Below are positions 34,380 through 44,055 of a DNA stretch of 64,000 nt, one piece after another. The notes below the pieces were generated by a model that ran no database searches, was not told where the DNA came from, and saw nothing but the letters and a program-made list of their open reading frames with translations. The DNA lies in contig NC_008577.1 in NCBI RefSeq assembly GCF_000203935.1, positions 4,712,001-4,776,000 of the forward strand. Reading direction: 5' to 3'. The translations under genes and the position numbers were made by a program. Numbering within the stretch: position 1 is the first letter of the stretch; each line of letters starts with the position of its first letter. This stretch comes from Shewanella sp. ANA-3. Its GTDB lineage: Bacteria; Pseudomonadota; Gammaproteobacteria; Enterobacterales; Shewanellaceae.

Positions 34380-35588
34380 TTAATGCTCGGCGGCTAACTG
34401 CTCTTGATGCCAGTGATCGAAGCGGCTTAATGCCATCATCGAGAGTAATCCGACAGAAAATACGCCCATCACTAACGCCACCGCATAGGGGGCAGTCAGG
34501 CTAGTTTGCTGTACTAGGCCAGCAATGACTGACGCGCCACTCATCTGAATAAAACCTAACATCGCCGTTGCAGTGCCTGCGCGCTCGCCAAAGGCAGACA
34601 GTGCCATACTGGTCGCTGGGCCTAATAAGAAAGCAAAACCAATACACAACAGCATCATAGGCAACATAAAGGCAAAGGCGGCAGCCATACCCACACTTGG
34701 GCCAAAGGCTTGGGCTGCGATAATCAATACCGCCGAGAGCACCAGTAACACTAAGGCAAGGATGGCGGTTGGACGGTTGCCTAACTTGCGGATCACCACT
34801 GGCGCGGCAAAACAGGCCACAATATTGACCAAAGCATTCAAGCCAAATAAACCACTAAAAGCTAACTCTGACACGCCTAAATGGCCGATAAGCCACACGG
34901 GAGAGTAAGACACATAACTTAAAATCGCCGCCATTGCCGACATACAGGCAAAGGCATAGAACAAGAAATGGGTATTGCTCAGCACAGGTTTATAACGACT
35001 CCAGCGGTACAAGGGACCACTGCTCACGGTATTGGCTGGACGGGTTTCGGGTAAACGATAGCCCACCAATAGCATCATCAAAATCGCGTATAAGGTCATA
35101 AACACAAAGGTCGAACGCCAGCCAAATTGCATGGCTAATAGTCCGCCAAGGGTGGGCGCCAGTGCGGGGATCACGCAGATAGCCCCATTTAAGTAACTGT
35201 AGATACGGGCACCTTCCTTGGGCGAATAACAGTCACGCACCGCGCTAAAGACCACAATCGAGGTTGAACACGCCGCTAATCCTTGCAGCACACGGGCAAG
35301 TTGTAACCAATGGAATTCAATCGCAGCGGCGGCAAGTAAACTGCTCGCGCCGTAGAGCAACACACCAAAGAGTGCCACGGGTCGACGTCCGTAACGGTCG
35401 GCTAAGGGGCCAATCAAAATTTGGCCCACACCCATAGCAAATAAAAACAGCACTAAGGTGGATTGCACTTCACTGGCAGACACGGCGAACTCTGCCGCCA
35501 TGGTTGGCATAGAAGGTAGATAAATATCAATCGCCAATGGGCTGAGTAGCACCAAAGACATCAAAATAGGTAACAGATTGCGCCGCAT
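34380..35588 (-). CDS. Bcr/CflA-family MFS drug efflux pump
   Basis: A 402-aa twelve-helix transporter. The N-terminus PLAIDIYLPSMPTMA and the loop 2-3 motif GPLADRYGRRPVALFG are typical of the Bcr/CflA branch (bicyclomycin, chloramphenicol and Cys/dipeptide export). It is divergent from a LysR gene (35704), a common control arrangement. No further substrate clue. Confidence 0.87.
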   Translation of the reverse strand: MRRNLLPILMSLVLLSPLAIDIYLPSMPTMAAEFAVSASEVQSTLVLFLFAMGVGQILIGPLADRYGRRPVALFGVLLYGASSLLAAAAIEFHWLQLARVLQGLAACSTSIVVFSAVRDCYSPKEGARIYSYLNGAICVIPALAPTLGGLLAMQFGWRSTFVFMTLYAILMMLLVGYRLPETRPANTVSSGPLYRWSRYKPVLSNTHFLFYAFACMSAMAAILSYVSYSPVWLIGHLGVSELAFSGLFGLNALVNIVACFAAPVVIRKLGNRPTAILALVLLVLSAVLIIAAQAFGPSVGMAAAFAFMLPMMLLCIGFAFLLGPATSMALSAFGERAGTATAMLGFIQMSGASVIAGLVQQTSLTAPYAVALVMGVFSVGLLSMMALSRFDHWHQEQLAAEH

Positions 35589-35703
35589 AAAACTTATCTC
35601 GGTTAAACAGTAAAAGGTATTTCAGTGGGCGCTATTTTAAATAACTCAAGGTATGAACAGAAATGGTATAATTTCCAAAGTGAATTTCCTCTGAGGAATA
35701 TCT

Positions 35704-36663
35704 ATGAATCTCGACAACTTAGCCAGAATCGATCTCAACCTACTGGTGATATTGAAGGTTTTGCTCGAAGAACAGAGTGTCACCCGCGCAGCGAGTCGAT
35801 TACATATTAGCCAGTCAGCATTGAGCAAGAGCTTGAATCGCCTGCGAGAAACCTTAGATGATCCCCTGTTCCAACGCACTGCCCATGGCCTTAAACCCAC
35901 GGCGCACGCGCTCAATATTGGGCTCAAGTTGCCAAATATTTTGCAAGACTTATATCAACTCACTCAGCCGCCAACGTTTACACCGGCCAGCAGTAACAGG
36001 CAGTTTTCCTTTGCCATGGTTGAAAGCGCCTACGAAACCTTAATTCCCTATTTTATCGGCCCATTGTTAAGCACTGCGCCGAATCTGAAGCTCGACTCCT
36101 ATGTGTGGACCGAGAAATCGATGCACGATTTGCAGCAGGGGCAAATTGACTTTGGGATCTCGGGACGGGATCTACACCCGCTGTCAGACTCGCAAACGGA
36201 CAGACTCCCAGATGGCATTAGCTGCCAAACCCTGTTTACCGACAGGCAAGTGTGTTTGGTGCGCCAAGATCATCCTTTGATGACCGCACTCATCTCGCCC
36301 CAGTGGGATTTAAATTTATATTTGGATATGGCGCATGTGCAGGTGCGCTGTGAAGGGAGTGATTGGTGGGCGCTGGATTACTTTCTAGCCGACCTTGGCC
36401 ACAGGCGCAAAATCAGCACGACTGTGCCCGATTTTTATGGCGCGGCCAGCATCTGTGCCCACAGTGATTTGATTTTTACCTTACCATCGAGCTTTGCACT
36501 GCACGCATGCAAGCTGTATCCACTGAGGCTGTTGCCTCTGCCCTTTGAATTTATCCCTATGGCCTATGTGCTGCTTTGGCATCAGCGCAACGATGAAGAC
36601 CAAGGCCATAAATGGATGCGCGATACCATCTGCCAAAGTGTTGAAAAGCTTATGCAACCCTAA
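35704..36663 (+). CDS. LysR-family regulator divergent from the MFS pump
   Basis: A 319-aa LysR protein. The winged helix has LEEQSVTRAASRLHISQSAL and DDPLFQRTAHGLKPTAHA. It shares the same framework as the LysR at 14130, including conserved stretches in the effector domain (RQF, W near 115, and the C-terminal HKWMRD vs HKWLRE). It is divergently placed from the MFS pump gene 115 bp away, so it probably controls that pump. GAGGA lies seven bases before the ATG. Confidence 0.85.
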   Translation: MNLDNLARIDLNLLVILKVLLEEQSVTRAASRLHISQSALSKSLNRLRETLDDPLFQRTAHGLKPTAHALNIGLKLPNILQDLYQLTQPPTFTPASSNRQFSFAMVESAYETLIPYFIGPLLSTAPNLKLDSYVWTEKSMHDLQQGQIDFGISGRDLHPLSDSQTDRLPDGISCQTLFTDRQVCLVRQDHPLMTALISPQWDLNLYLDMAHVQVRCEGSDWWALDYFLADLGHRRKISTTVPDFYGAASICAHSDLIFTLPSSFALHACKLYPLRLLPLPFEFIPMAYVLLWHQRNDEDQGHKWMRDTICQSVEKLMQP

Positions 36664-36675
36664 GATAAAAGCCAT

Positions 36676-36707
36676 AAAAAAGCCCAGAGTACAAACGTAC
36701 CCTGGGC
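36676..36707 (-). terminator. Terminator between LysR gene and chemoreceptor gene
   Basis: GCCCAG-A-GTAC (36682-36692), AAAC loop, GTAC-C-CTGGGC (36697-36707) with one mismatch. On the minus strand it runs into six T's, so it terminates the converging chemoreceptor gene and could act on the LysR transcript too. Confidence 0.8.
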
Positions 36708-36725
36708 CGATTCAACTCAACAAGC

Positions 36726-38597
36726 TTACAGAATAAAGGTCGCGACCTGGGCATTAAGATCGTTCGCACGCGCCTTTAATGCTTGGGCTTGAGTCAGATC
36801 CGATTTCGCGGCCTCGGTGATTTCGTCGGTCACATCCTTGATCGCCACGGTATTTTGGGTGATCTCCCCCGTAACTTGGGTTTGTTCCTCAGCAGCAGTG
36901 GCAATTTGCCCCGCCATATCCGAAATCACATTCACGGCTTGGGTGATTTCCTCCAGCGCCTTCGCGGCAGCGTTCGCATCTTCCACGCTATTGCCCGCAA
37001 GCATTTGACTGCTTTCCATCAAACTCACGGCTTTTGCTGTGGTGCGTTGCAGGGTTTCAATGGTCGCATGTACTTCTTGGGTCGAATCTTGCGTCCGACG
37101 CGACAATACCCGCACCTCATCGGCGACCACCGCAAAACCACGGCCCTGCTCACCCGCACGGGCGGCTTCAATCGCCGCATTGAGCGCTAACAGGTTGGTC
37201 TGCTCCGCAATCCCTTGAATTGTAGCTAAAATGCTAGAAATCGACTGAGCATGGCGGCTTAAATCTTCAATCACGTCTGTAGCCTGAGCGACTTCATCGG
37301 CTAGGGAATTGATCGAACTGCGGGTTTTATTGACCAGCTCTTTTCCTTGGAAACTACTCGCGGCCGACTGCTGCGCCGCTGTCGCAGTATTTTCCGCATT
37401 GGCAGCAATTTCATTGGTCGCGCTCGCCATTTCGGTCACCGCCGTTGCCACCATGGCCACTTCCTGCTGCTGACGTTGCAGCTCCGCCACCGCAATATGG
37501 TTGGTTTTAAGGCTGCGCTCTGCATCCGCATCTAGCTCGCTGGCTAACTGACGAATATGGCTGATCAGTTGATGCTGGCTGCCGACAAAACGGTTAAAGC
37601 TATCGGCCAGCACGCCCACTTCATCCTGAGTGTCGACCTCGATACGTTGAGTTAAATCACCATTGCCATCGGCAATGCGTGCCAGCGCCTGAGACACGCG
37701 TCCTAGCGGACCTAGCAATAGATTCACCAACCAGGAAATCGCCAATACGCTCAGCAATAACACTACGGCAGAAAGTCCAAATTGCGTCAGCAAAAGATCG
37801 GTCAGAGGTGCCTCTAGGGTCTCCTTATCCAGCACAATCACCAGCTCCCAATCGGTGTTGGGAATATCGACGCCCCAGACTAACTTATCGCGGCCCTCAT
37901 TCTCAAAATACATGGGCAGCAAGGTTCCCGCTTGGCGGCTCTGCTGTGGCAAGTCATGATTCAGATCGTTGTCGATTTGGCCGACAGGCTTCATCGCCTT
38001 AGAGGCATCTTTGTAAGCAATCACGGTGCCGTCTTTGTGCATCATGATCGCATAGCCATTGGCGGGGAGCGTCATACGATTCACGCTCTCGACTAGGCTC
38101 GCAATCGAGAGATCACCACCTACCACACCTTGAGAAGTGGCCTGCGCCATAGTGACCACTAACACGTTATAGGCCACGTCGACATAGGGTTTAGTCAGGA
38201 TTAAACCGCGCTCATTCATCGCCTGTTTATACCAAGGACGCGTTCTCGGATCGTAACCCGTACGGTCGATACTTGGATCTGAGTCCAACATTTGTCCTGT
38301 CTCGGTACCATAATAAGTCAGCTGAAATCGCCCTGAGGCCTGCGCCTGTTGCAATGCACTTAAACTGTTATCCTCCACCTTAGATGCCAATGCGCCTACG
38401 ATATCTTGGCGTCCAGCCAGCCATTCTTGAATGCGCTCGGCTTGTTGTTCACCCAAGCGCTGCACCTGCTCTAGGCTATTTTGCAATAACAATGATTTTT
38501 GACTGGAGTAGCTTTGCCAAGACAGCAAGCTGATCACGAGGGACAAGGCGATCACGACCGAAATCAGGATCTTTTGTTTAAGTGAATATGAGTTCAT
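36726..38597 (-). CDS. Methyl-accepting chemotaxis protein with Cache sensor
   Basis: A 623-aa chemoreceptor. TM1 spans residues ~9-29. A periplasmic dCache_1-type domain follows (~35-265) with Cache landmarks DRTGYDPRTRPWYKQA and LTKPYVDVAYNVLVVTMAQA. TM2 is at ~270-292, HAMP after it, and the signalling tip is intact (EQTNLLALNAAIEAARAGEQ then GRGFAVVADEVRVLS). dCache domains bind amino acids and other small molecules directly. No CheR tether is visible at the C-terminus (NAQVATFIL). Confidence 0.92.
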   Translation of the reverse strand: MNSYSLKQKILISVVIALSLVISLLSWQSYSSQKSLLLQNSLEQVQRLGEQQAERIQEWLAGRQDIVGALASKVEDNSLSALQQAQASGRFQLTYYGTETGQMLDSDPSIDRTGYDPRTRPWYKQAMNERGLILTKPYVDVAYNVLVVTMAQATSQGVVGGDLSIASLVESVNRMTLPANGYAIMMHKDGTVIAYKDASKAMKPVGQIDNDLNHDLPQQSRQAGTLLPMYFENEGRDKLVWGVDIPNTDWELVIVLDKETLEAPLTDLLLTQFGLSAVVLLLSVLAISWLVNLLLGPLGRVSQALARIADGNGDLTQRIEVDTQDEVGVLADSFNRFVGSQHQLISHIRQLASELDADAERSLKTNHIAVAELQRQQQEVAMVATAVTEMASATNEIAANAENTATAAQQSAASSFQGKELVNKTRSSINSLADEVAQATDVIEDLSRHAQSISSILATIQGIAEQTNLLALNAAIEAARAGEQGRGFAVVADEVRVLSRRTQDSTQEVHATIETLQRTTAKAVSLMESSQMLAGNSVEDANAAAKALEEITQAVNVISDMAGQIATAAEEQTQVTGEITQNTVAIKDVTDEITEAAKSDLTQAQALKARANDLNAQVATFIL

Positions 38598-39030
38598 TTT
38601 GGTATCTACGATTTACACAGCACTGAAGGAAGGTATTGGACGAATGGTCATCACTCAATGTAATAAATTTACAGATTTAGCCATAACCAATCAAAATATC
38701 GGTTAAATTTTCGCACATCTTGCACAACAAACAAAGAATCACTTATCATCAAATTAATAAATAATTAAGCAAAAACATAAAGATAACTTTAACCAAATCA
38801 TTAAAAACCTAATGATAACCAAAAGATGACAGACACCTCAGATTAAACAACAATTTGAGCTCCTAGACGTAAAACAACGTAAATTAACCCAAATTAACGT
38901 GACCCAATCCGTTTATTTATTGCACACTGACTCTCCATAGCATTGGGAAAGAGGCCTCTCGATAACGCCAAGTTGGCAAATCCTTAGATGATTTACCTTA
39001 CGCCTCGCCCCATTTTGATTAGGAGTTCTT
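38598..39030. other. AT-rich divergent intergenic region
   Basis: 433 bp, strongly AT-rich, between the Cache chemoreceptor gene and a small membrane-protein gene. It holds their promoters. An ACCGATAT on the minus strand (around 38696-38703) recalls the sigma-28 -10 element but has no matching TAAA at the right distance. No gene or repeat was seen. Confidence 0.5.
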
Positions 39031-39366
39031 ATGATCTATCAACAATTTCAACAGAGCCCATTTCAGCCACGCATTTCAGGAGCACGGGCTTGGTTAGCCA
39101 TGGCCGTGAGTGTCAGCCTAATCTGTTTATCACTGTTTTTATTGCCTTTTGTGCTTTTATTTGGCGCCATTGCGCTCGGCTGCTTAGTGTTATTTAGCCG
39201 CATTTACGTGGCGCGCCAAGTGAGTAAGTTTAATCGTGCCCAGGCACAAGCGCAGGAAGCAGCGAGCCAAGAGACTGAGTTTTATCGTTCCACCAATGTG
39301 GTGCGTGAAATCCATGCAGAGCAATATCGCGGCCGTACCTTTGAACACCAACAGGATGAGAAATAA
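39031..39366 (+). CDS. Small two-helix membrane protein
   Basis: A 111-aa protein with a long hydrophobic segment (~27-62: AWLAMAVSVSLICLSLFLLP then FVLLFGAIALGCLVLF), enough for two membrane helices, and a polar Gln/Glu-rich cytoplasmic tail. It is unrecognised. TAGGAG six bases before the ATG makes translation convincing. It converges with the Sel1 gene, the stops lying two bases apart. Confidence 0.7.
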   Translation: MIYQQFQQSPFQPRISGARAWLAMAVSVSLICLSLFLLPFVLLFGAIALGCLVLFSRIYVARQVSKFNRAQAQAQEAASQETEFYRSTNVVREIHAEQYRGRTFEHQQDEK

Positions 39367-39368
39367 TA

Positions 39369-40826
39369 CTAAGCGTTTAGTAAGGTTTTTGCGCGCTTAA
39401 GGGTTTGAATCTCGCCGGGATCTTGGGTCATCTCCAGCACAGTATCAACTTGCAATGCGAGTGATTGCCATAGGGGCTCGATGATCTCGGTCTCTTTGGC
39501 ATTAGCATGACGGCGCGCGAGGTTGAGCAGCGCCGCAGAGCCCACCACATCGATACGCCCTAAAATACCGTCCGCGAGTGCCATGCTCAATTCAATCATG
39601 GCTGGCACGCTGTGACCGTATTTAATTACTTCACGTAGATAACGCTCCGCCTGACTCACATCGCCACCCAAACCACTTTCGTCGTTTAGCATGTGCTGCG
39701 CGCGGGTAAGCATGGCATCCAGCTGACCTTGCTCGGCCGCTTCGGCCATCCAATACTCACTCACGATAGGATCACGCTTACAACCATCACCATTGGCGAG
39801 CATTAAGGCTAAATGATACTGGGCATGGGGATAACCCGCTTGCGCCGCTTTACTAATAAAATGATAGGCTTGAGTCAGATCTTTGGTCTGATAATAAAGC
39901 ACACCTAAATTCGCCATGGCTTCGGTCTGCTCACCCTCGGCCGCCAGTTGTAAATAGTGCTTCGCCTGCACTAAATCCGGCTTAAATGATTCGCTGCCTA
40001 CCAGATAAAAATATCCGAGTAACGCCATCGCATTGACGACACCCGCCTGAGCAGCCTTGGCAATTGCAGCTTCCCCCTGAATGGCATCGGCCTGTCCTTG
40101 ATAGCCATGGATAAGCCCAACCCCATGTTCATAGAGGGCATCGGAATGATTTGGCGCCGCAAGGGCAAACCAATAGGCGGCTTTAGCAAAGGTATCACTG
40201 GCTTTTTGCGCCACTTCCTTTACCGCTGGGCCATTTTCATCTTCATTACCATAAGATTGATCGACTAAAGCAAGCTCTTGCTCTTTAAGCATTAATGCTT
40301 TGGTTTTAAAAGAGATCCCCACAAGATATTGCGCGTTAGGGTCGTCTTCCATCACAGCGCGGTAACAGAGATCTTTGATGGTAACGGCGTCACTGGCTTG
40401 GTAACGATAAGCGGGAGCAGCGCGCCCGAGCACCTTAGGATACAAGTGCTCAATTAAGGCCAACACATCCTTGATGGCCTTTTGGGCCAAGGCGAGCAAC
40501 TGCTCTTGAGTTAAATGGTATTTTTCAGGGTGAGCGCCACGGTTGCCATCGCCACGCAGACGATGTAAGGCTCGTGTCGTCTTCACATCGATCAGCCGCT
40601 TTTGGTTTAACAGCTCGATACGGTCATAGAGATTAGGACTGGTGAAGGAAACGGCTTTATCTTGACCGAGCAGTTCGGTCAGCCTGTGGGTAAAACTGCG
40701 GATATGCAGCAGTGACTGGGTGGGCACATCCTGCACATAGTTTTTGGCATTGAGATAATCATCGAGAAGAGAGGCCGAAAAACCTTGGATAAATTCGCTA
40801 TCCAGTAACTCAGCCCCTGTTCCCAT
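39369..40826 (-). CDS. DUF4145-like / Sel1-repeat protein
   Basis: A 485-aa soluble protein. The first ~130 residues (FTHRLTELLGQDKAV ... LHRLRGDGNRGAHPEKY) resemble the DUF4145 domain found with nucleases and defence proteins. Six or so Sel1-type TPR repeats follow (~220-440, e.g. AAEGEQTEAMANLGVLYYQT, AAQAGYPHAQYHLALMLANG). It is likely a protein-interaction scaffold with unknown partners. It is downstream of the YciC-like gene with a 36-bp gap, GAGG before its ATG, so probably one operon. Confidence 0.75.
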   Translation of the reverse strand: MGTGAELLDSEFIQGFSASLLDDYLNAKNYVQDVPTQSLLHIRSFTHRLTELLGQDKAVSFTSPNLYDRIELLNQKRLIDVKTTRALHRLRGDGNRGAHPEKYHLTQEQLLALAQKAIKDVLALIEHLYPKVLGRAAPAYRYQASDAVTIKDLCYRAVMEDDPNAQYLVGISFKTKALMLKEQELALVDQSYGNEDENGPAVKEVAQKASDTFAKAAYWFALAAPNHSDALYEHGVGLIHGYQGQADAIQGEAAIAKAAQAGVVNAMALLGYFYLVGSESFKPDLVQAKHYLQLAAEGEQTEAMANLGVLYYQTKDLTQAYHFISKAAQAGYPHAQYHLALMLANGDGCKRDPIVSEYWMAEAAEQGQLDAMLTRAQHMLNDESGLGGDVSQAERYLREVIKYGHSVPAMIELSMALADGILGRIDVVGSAALLNLARRHANAKETEIIEPLWQSLALQVDTVLEMTQDPGEIQTLKRAKTLLNA

Positions 40827-40862
40827 AAATTCTTACCTCAGCTCGAATGTACTCGGTTGATG

Positions 40863-41570
40863 TTATTCCGCGGTGGGCTGTTTAGTCACCATATACAGGC
40901 GGAACAGCGCTAAGTTCACGAATAGACCAATAAATGCCATCAAGGTATCCGCTAGCATTTGCACAGGCAAACCACCCAAAGAAGCTGCGCCAGAGAGCTG
41001 AGCACCTACGACAGAAAGCGGCAGGTAAAGCATCAATAAGGCGATGGTTTTCAGTACGATAGGACCACTAAAGCTAAAGCTTGCCTTAATAGCTTCCAAA
41101 GGCGTTAGACGCTCAACCACTACCATAAAGTTCACATAGGCGAGTCGCGCAAATAGATAGAAACTGATGACAAGGCCGACTAACCACAGTGGGCCAAACG
41201 CAGCAAATAACATTACAGGCGCTAAAATCGCCAGTCCCGAAAACACACCCGCCAGCAGCAGGGGCGGTACAAAGGGTAAGCTGGCCTTCAATACCATACC
41301 AGTCGAGGGATTATGCCCTTGGGATCTCAGCTCTAAAAATAGCGTTAATGCGGCGATCAGTACCGAAAAAATCAATAACAGTAGCATCATGGCGATCATA
41401 TGTGGCGCGCCAAACTGCGGGTTTTCCAGATCGACTTTGCTCATCTCTGTACCTAGCCACAGCTGGATCCCCACCTGCACTAACAGCAATGGCACTGTCA
41501 GCATGGCAAGCTGAGTGAGATGATTACGGAAAAAGTTATAAGCTTCGGTCAAAATTGCGGATAGTGACAT
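40863..41570 (-). CDS. YciC-like integral membrane protein
   Basis: A 235-aa membrane protein with about six hydrophobic segments, similar in plan to the UPF0259/YciC family. Its function is unknown. The ATG at 41570 (MSLSAILTEAYNFFRNH) fits the family N-terminus and has GGAAAGG upstream; the TTG at 41582 is the alternative. It is the first gene of a probable operon with the Sel1 gene. Confidence 0.7.
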   Translation of the reverse strand: MSLSAILTEAYNFFRNHLTQLAMLTVPLLLVQVGIQLWLGTEMSKVDLENPQFGAPHMIAMMLLLLIFSVLIAALTLFLELRSQGHNPSTGMVLKASLPFVPPLLLAGVFSGLAILAPVMLFAAFGPLWLVGLVISFYLFARLAYVNFMVVVERLTPLEAIKASFSFSGPIVLKTIALLMLYLPLSVVGAQLSGAASLGGLPVQMLADTLMAFIGLFVNLALFRLYMVTKQPTAE

Positions 41571-41760
41571 GCGCCTTTCCAAAATAATTGAAGTAAATTA
41601 ACACCGTGAATTGCCGCTAAGGATACCCAAAATCCCGCTCCAATGCACAACACAAATCACTTGAGTGAACCGTAAATCACAGAAAAGGACTGCAACAAAA
41701 GTCGCAAAGCCGTTACACTGTGGGCCTTTATTGCGCGCAAACCCTCAAAGGATGCCACTC

Positions 41761-42288
41761 ATGAAACACACTCTCACTCTCTCAATCCTGATCAGCGCCA
41801 CGCTTTTAGCGGCTCCCGCCAGTGCAGGCTGGTTAGATAACCTCGCAGGAACACAAGCAAAAACGGAAAAAGTGGCCACAGGCACAGCGACTCAAGCTAA
41901 CGAGTTAGTCGGTAGCGTGATGTCGCAACTCGGTTTAAGCCAAAACCAAGCCGAAGGCGGTTTAGGCAGCCTGTTAGGTCTAGCCCAGTCTAGCCTAGGT
42001 TCGAATGATTACACCAAATTAGCCGCCAGCATTCCGAATGCCGACAGCCTATTAGCTGCAGCGCCAAAGCTTGACGCTAACTCGGGCGTTTCAGGCTTAT
42101 TGTCTAAGGCGGGCAATATTGGCTCTTCCCTTCAAGGCAGCGCAATGGTGTTAGATGCCTTTGAAAAATTAGGTATTTCTAAAGATTTAGCCATGCCGAT
42201 GATCAATATCGCCAAATCTTACCTTGAGACAAATGGCGCCGAAGGCAGCTCAGATCTCCTGATGAAGGGCCTAAATTCCCTGCTGTAA
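41761..42288 (+). CDS. Exported DUF2780-type protein
   Basis: A 175-aa exported protein, signal peptide MKHTLTLSILISATLLAAPA (cleaved after ASA). The mature chain is rich in Gly, Ser, Leu and Ala, including LVGSVMSQLGLSQNQAEGGL and a repeated GSSLQGSA pattern typical of DUF2780 (also called VcgC/VcgE-like in Vibrio). Function unknown. AAAGG lies upstream of 41761; the longer frame from 41665 is not used. A hairpin follows the stop. Confidence 0.8.
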   Translation: MKHTLTLSILISATLLAAPASAGWLDNLAGTQAKTEKVATGTATQANELVGSVMSQLGLSQNQAEGGLGSLLGLAQSSLGSNDYTKLAASIPNADSLLAAAPKLDANSGVSGLLSKAGNIGSSLQGSAMVLDAFEKLGISKDLAMPMINIAKSYLETNGAEGSSDLLMKGLNSLL

Positions 42289-42296
42289 TCCTCGCT

Positions 42297-42325
42297 TTCA
42301 CCCTAAGCCCATGGCTTAGGGTGAA
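42297..42325 (+). terminator. Strong hairpin after the DUF2780 gene
   Basis: TTCACCCTAAGCC (42297-42309) pairs perfectly with GGCTTAGGGTGAA (42313-42325) across a three-base loop. There is only a short T-rich tail, so terminator strength is uncertain. Confidence 0.6.
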
Positions 42326-42384
42326 CTTTAGCACCGTAAACCACTCTATTTAGTTATCCCTTCTTGCCAGAGCAGTGCCCTTTT

Positions 42385-42846
42385 ATGATTGCTAAGCTGA
42401 AACGATTCCTTCAATCCCACACTCAGGCCATCTCACCCGAGGAGAAAGCCCACCAGCTCAAGTTGGCGGCGGCGAGTATGTTGCTCGAAGTGGTATTTGC
42501 CGATGAGACCCTCGCGGCGGAAGAAATGGCGTTACTGCCGACCTTGCTGACAGAGACATTGTCGATGCCAGCGCAGGAAGCCAATGAACTGATTGAAGAA
42601 GCGAAGAAAGCCCAAGGTAATGCTACCTCGTTATTTGAGTTTACCAATACCATCAATGCAGAATTTAGCTTAGAGCAAAAGCAACAATTGCTGTTAGCTA
42701 TGTGGCAATTAGCCTATGCCGATGGACAACTCTCCCAGTACGAAGATCAAATCATTCGCCGCACCGCCGATTTGCTGTACCTCAAGCACAGCGAACTGAT
42801 CCAGATGCGTAATCAGGCTATCGAAGCGACCCAAGCGGCACGCTAA
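42385..42846 (+). CDS. TerB-family protein
   Basis: A 153-aa all-helical cytoplasmic protein of the TerB type. The family metal-binding pattern is seen twice as an acidic motif: LLEVVFADETLAAEE (~35-49) and LAYADGQLSQYED (~112-124). TerB proteins are linked to tellurite resistance, membrane stress and phage-related systems; this is a stand-alone copy without a ter operon. The ATG at 42385 begins at the conserved region; TTG at 42364 is an alternative. No strong ribosome site. Confidence 0.8.
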   Translation: MIAKLKRFLQSHTQAISPEEKAHQLKLAAASMLLEVVFADETLAAEEMALLPTLLTETLSMPAQEANELIEEAKKAQGNATSLFEFTNTINAEFSLEQKQQLLLAMWQLAYADGQLSQYEDQIIRRTADLLYLKHSELIQMRNQAIEATQAAR

Positions 42847-42859
42847 AAGCACTCCATAA

Positions 42860-42895
42860 AAAAGCATGAATCGCAGTGTTGCCATTCATGCTTTT
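42860..42895. terminator. Bidirectional terminator, terB-like / HDOD genes
   Basis: AAAAGCATGAAT (42860-42871) pairs with ATTCATGCTTTT (42884-42895) across a 12-base loop, between converging genes. Confidence 0.85.
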
Positions 42896-42935
42896 GAATC
42901 AAGGCTGTAGATTGCCGCTTACTGTTCCAGCAGGC

Positions 42936-43760
42936 TTAGGCGAGCGCCTTACCGATTTCGAATCCTGCGCCTCTGAGCTCAGTTAATTTGGCTCGCAATC
43001 CCCCCATTTCCATCTTTAAGCCCTTCTTGGTCGCTAATTGCGATAACCAACTGGTTTTATCGTCATCGTCGATGCTGTCCCACTCCTCCAGCACTTTATA
43101 GGCGAGGCACAGCAAGGCGGCCAATTTAGAGAAAGGGTTCGAATCCTTGGGATGATCCTGATAAAGGATGCCCTGCACCAGCGCGGGGGTGAATTTCCAG
43201 TTTTTGGCCAACAGGGCGCCTATATCGGGCGAGTCATAGCCGAGCAGTTCACGTTCAAACGCATGTTTATCTTTGCCCTGAGCGACGGCTTCAGTAATCT
43301 TCTCGGCATCTTCGGGGGAAATCGCCGCGATCAGTAAGTCACCAATCCGGTGAAGGATACCGCAGGTAAAGGCCTCATCGGGCTGCACTCCACAACGTTT
43401 GGCCATCTCTTGGCAATAGAGTGCAATTTCAAAGGTTTGTCCCCAAAACTGCGCGAGGTCGACCCCTTGGCATTTAGGTACTGACCCCATCACCGCCGAC
43501 GCTAGGACTAACGTCCGCAGCGTCTGCATGCCAAGGCGTACCACGGCTTCGTCAATACTGCCCACCTCACGGCTGTGGCCATAGTGGGCGCAATTGGCCA
43601 GTCTCAGCACCTTAGCGCTGATCAAGGGATCGTGGGACACCTTAGTCGCAATATTTTTGACCGTGGCATTATCATCGTTAACCACTTCAAGCAGTTCACT
43701 GATGGCTTTAGGTAAACGGGGTAAGTCATCGACTCGACTCAGTAGCGCAGCAGAATCCAT
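42936..43760 (-). CDS. HDOD-domain signalling protein
   Basis: A 274-aa protein whose main part is an HDOD domain (~10-205; DLPRLPKAISELLEVVNDDN, VLRLANCAHYG, IDEAVVRLGMQTLRTLVLAS). HDOD is an HD-like fold that lacks most metal ligands and acts in c-di-GMP, chemotaxis or stress signalling. The ATG at 43760 is chosen because AAGGAG is eight bases upstream; the longer frame from 43853 is unlikely. A divergent tonB-like gene lies upstream. Confidence 0.85.
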   Translation of the reverse strand: MDSAALLSRVDDLPRLPKAISELLEVVNDDNATVKNIATKVSHDPLISAKVLRLANCAHYGHSREVGSIDEAVVRLGMQTLRTLVLASAVMGSVPKCQGVDLAQFWGQTFEIALYCQEMAKRCGVQPDEAFTCGILHRIGDLLIAAISPEDAEKITEAVAQGKDKHAFERELLGYDSPDIGALLAKNWKFTPALVQGILYQDHPKDSNPFSKLAALLCLAYKVLEEWDSIDDDDKTSWLSQLATKKGLKMEMGGLRAKLTELRGAGFEIGKALA

Positions 43761-44055
43761 ATTTATTCTCCTTCGACGTGAATGATCAAAATATAGAACA
43801 CAGAACTTCGCCTCGCTTGCAAAGATATCGCCGTATATCAATGGCGTCTGCAACTTTCGTCTGCCTTCAAACGGCTTTTAAAACAGACAGCAATCCCCCA
43901 CAAATCCGTTCGATAACACGATGGGCTCGTACTTTATGCCATTCCAGTCCCTGAAAAATCGTTCAACAATTATGCTTATTTGTAAATAAATGTTTCTACA
44001 TTTTAGTAATGAGTGATATAGATTAAATCTTGTTCATCCATTGTAAGGAAGCACT

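Noticed and set aside
38598..39030. Sigma-28 promoter for the Cache chemoreceptor
   Set aside because: An ACCGATAT is present, but no TAAA lies 15 bases upstream, so the pattern does not hold.
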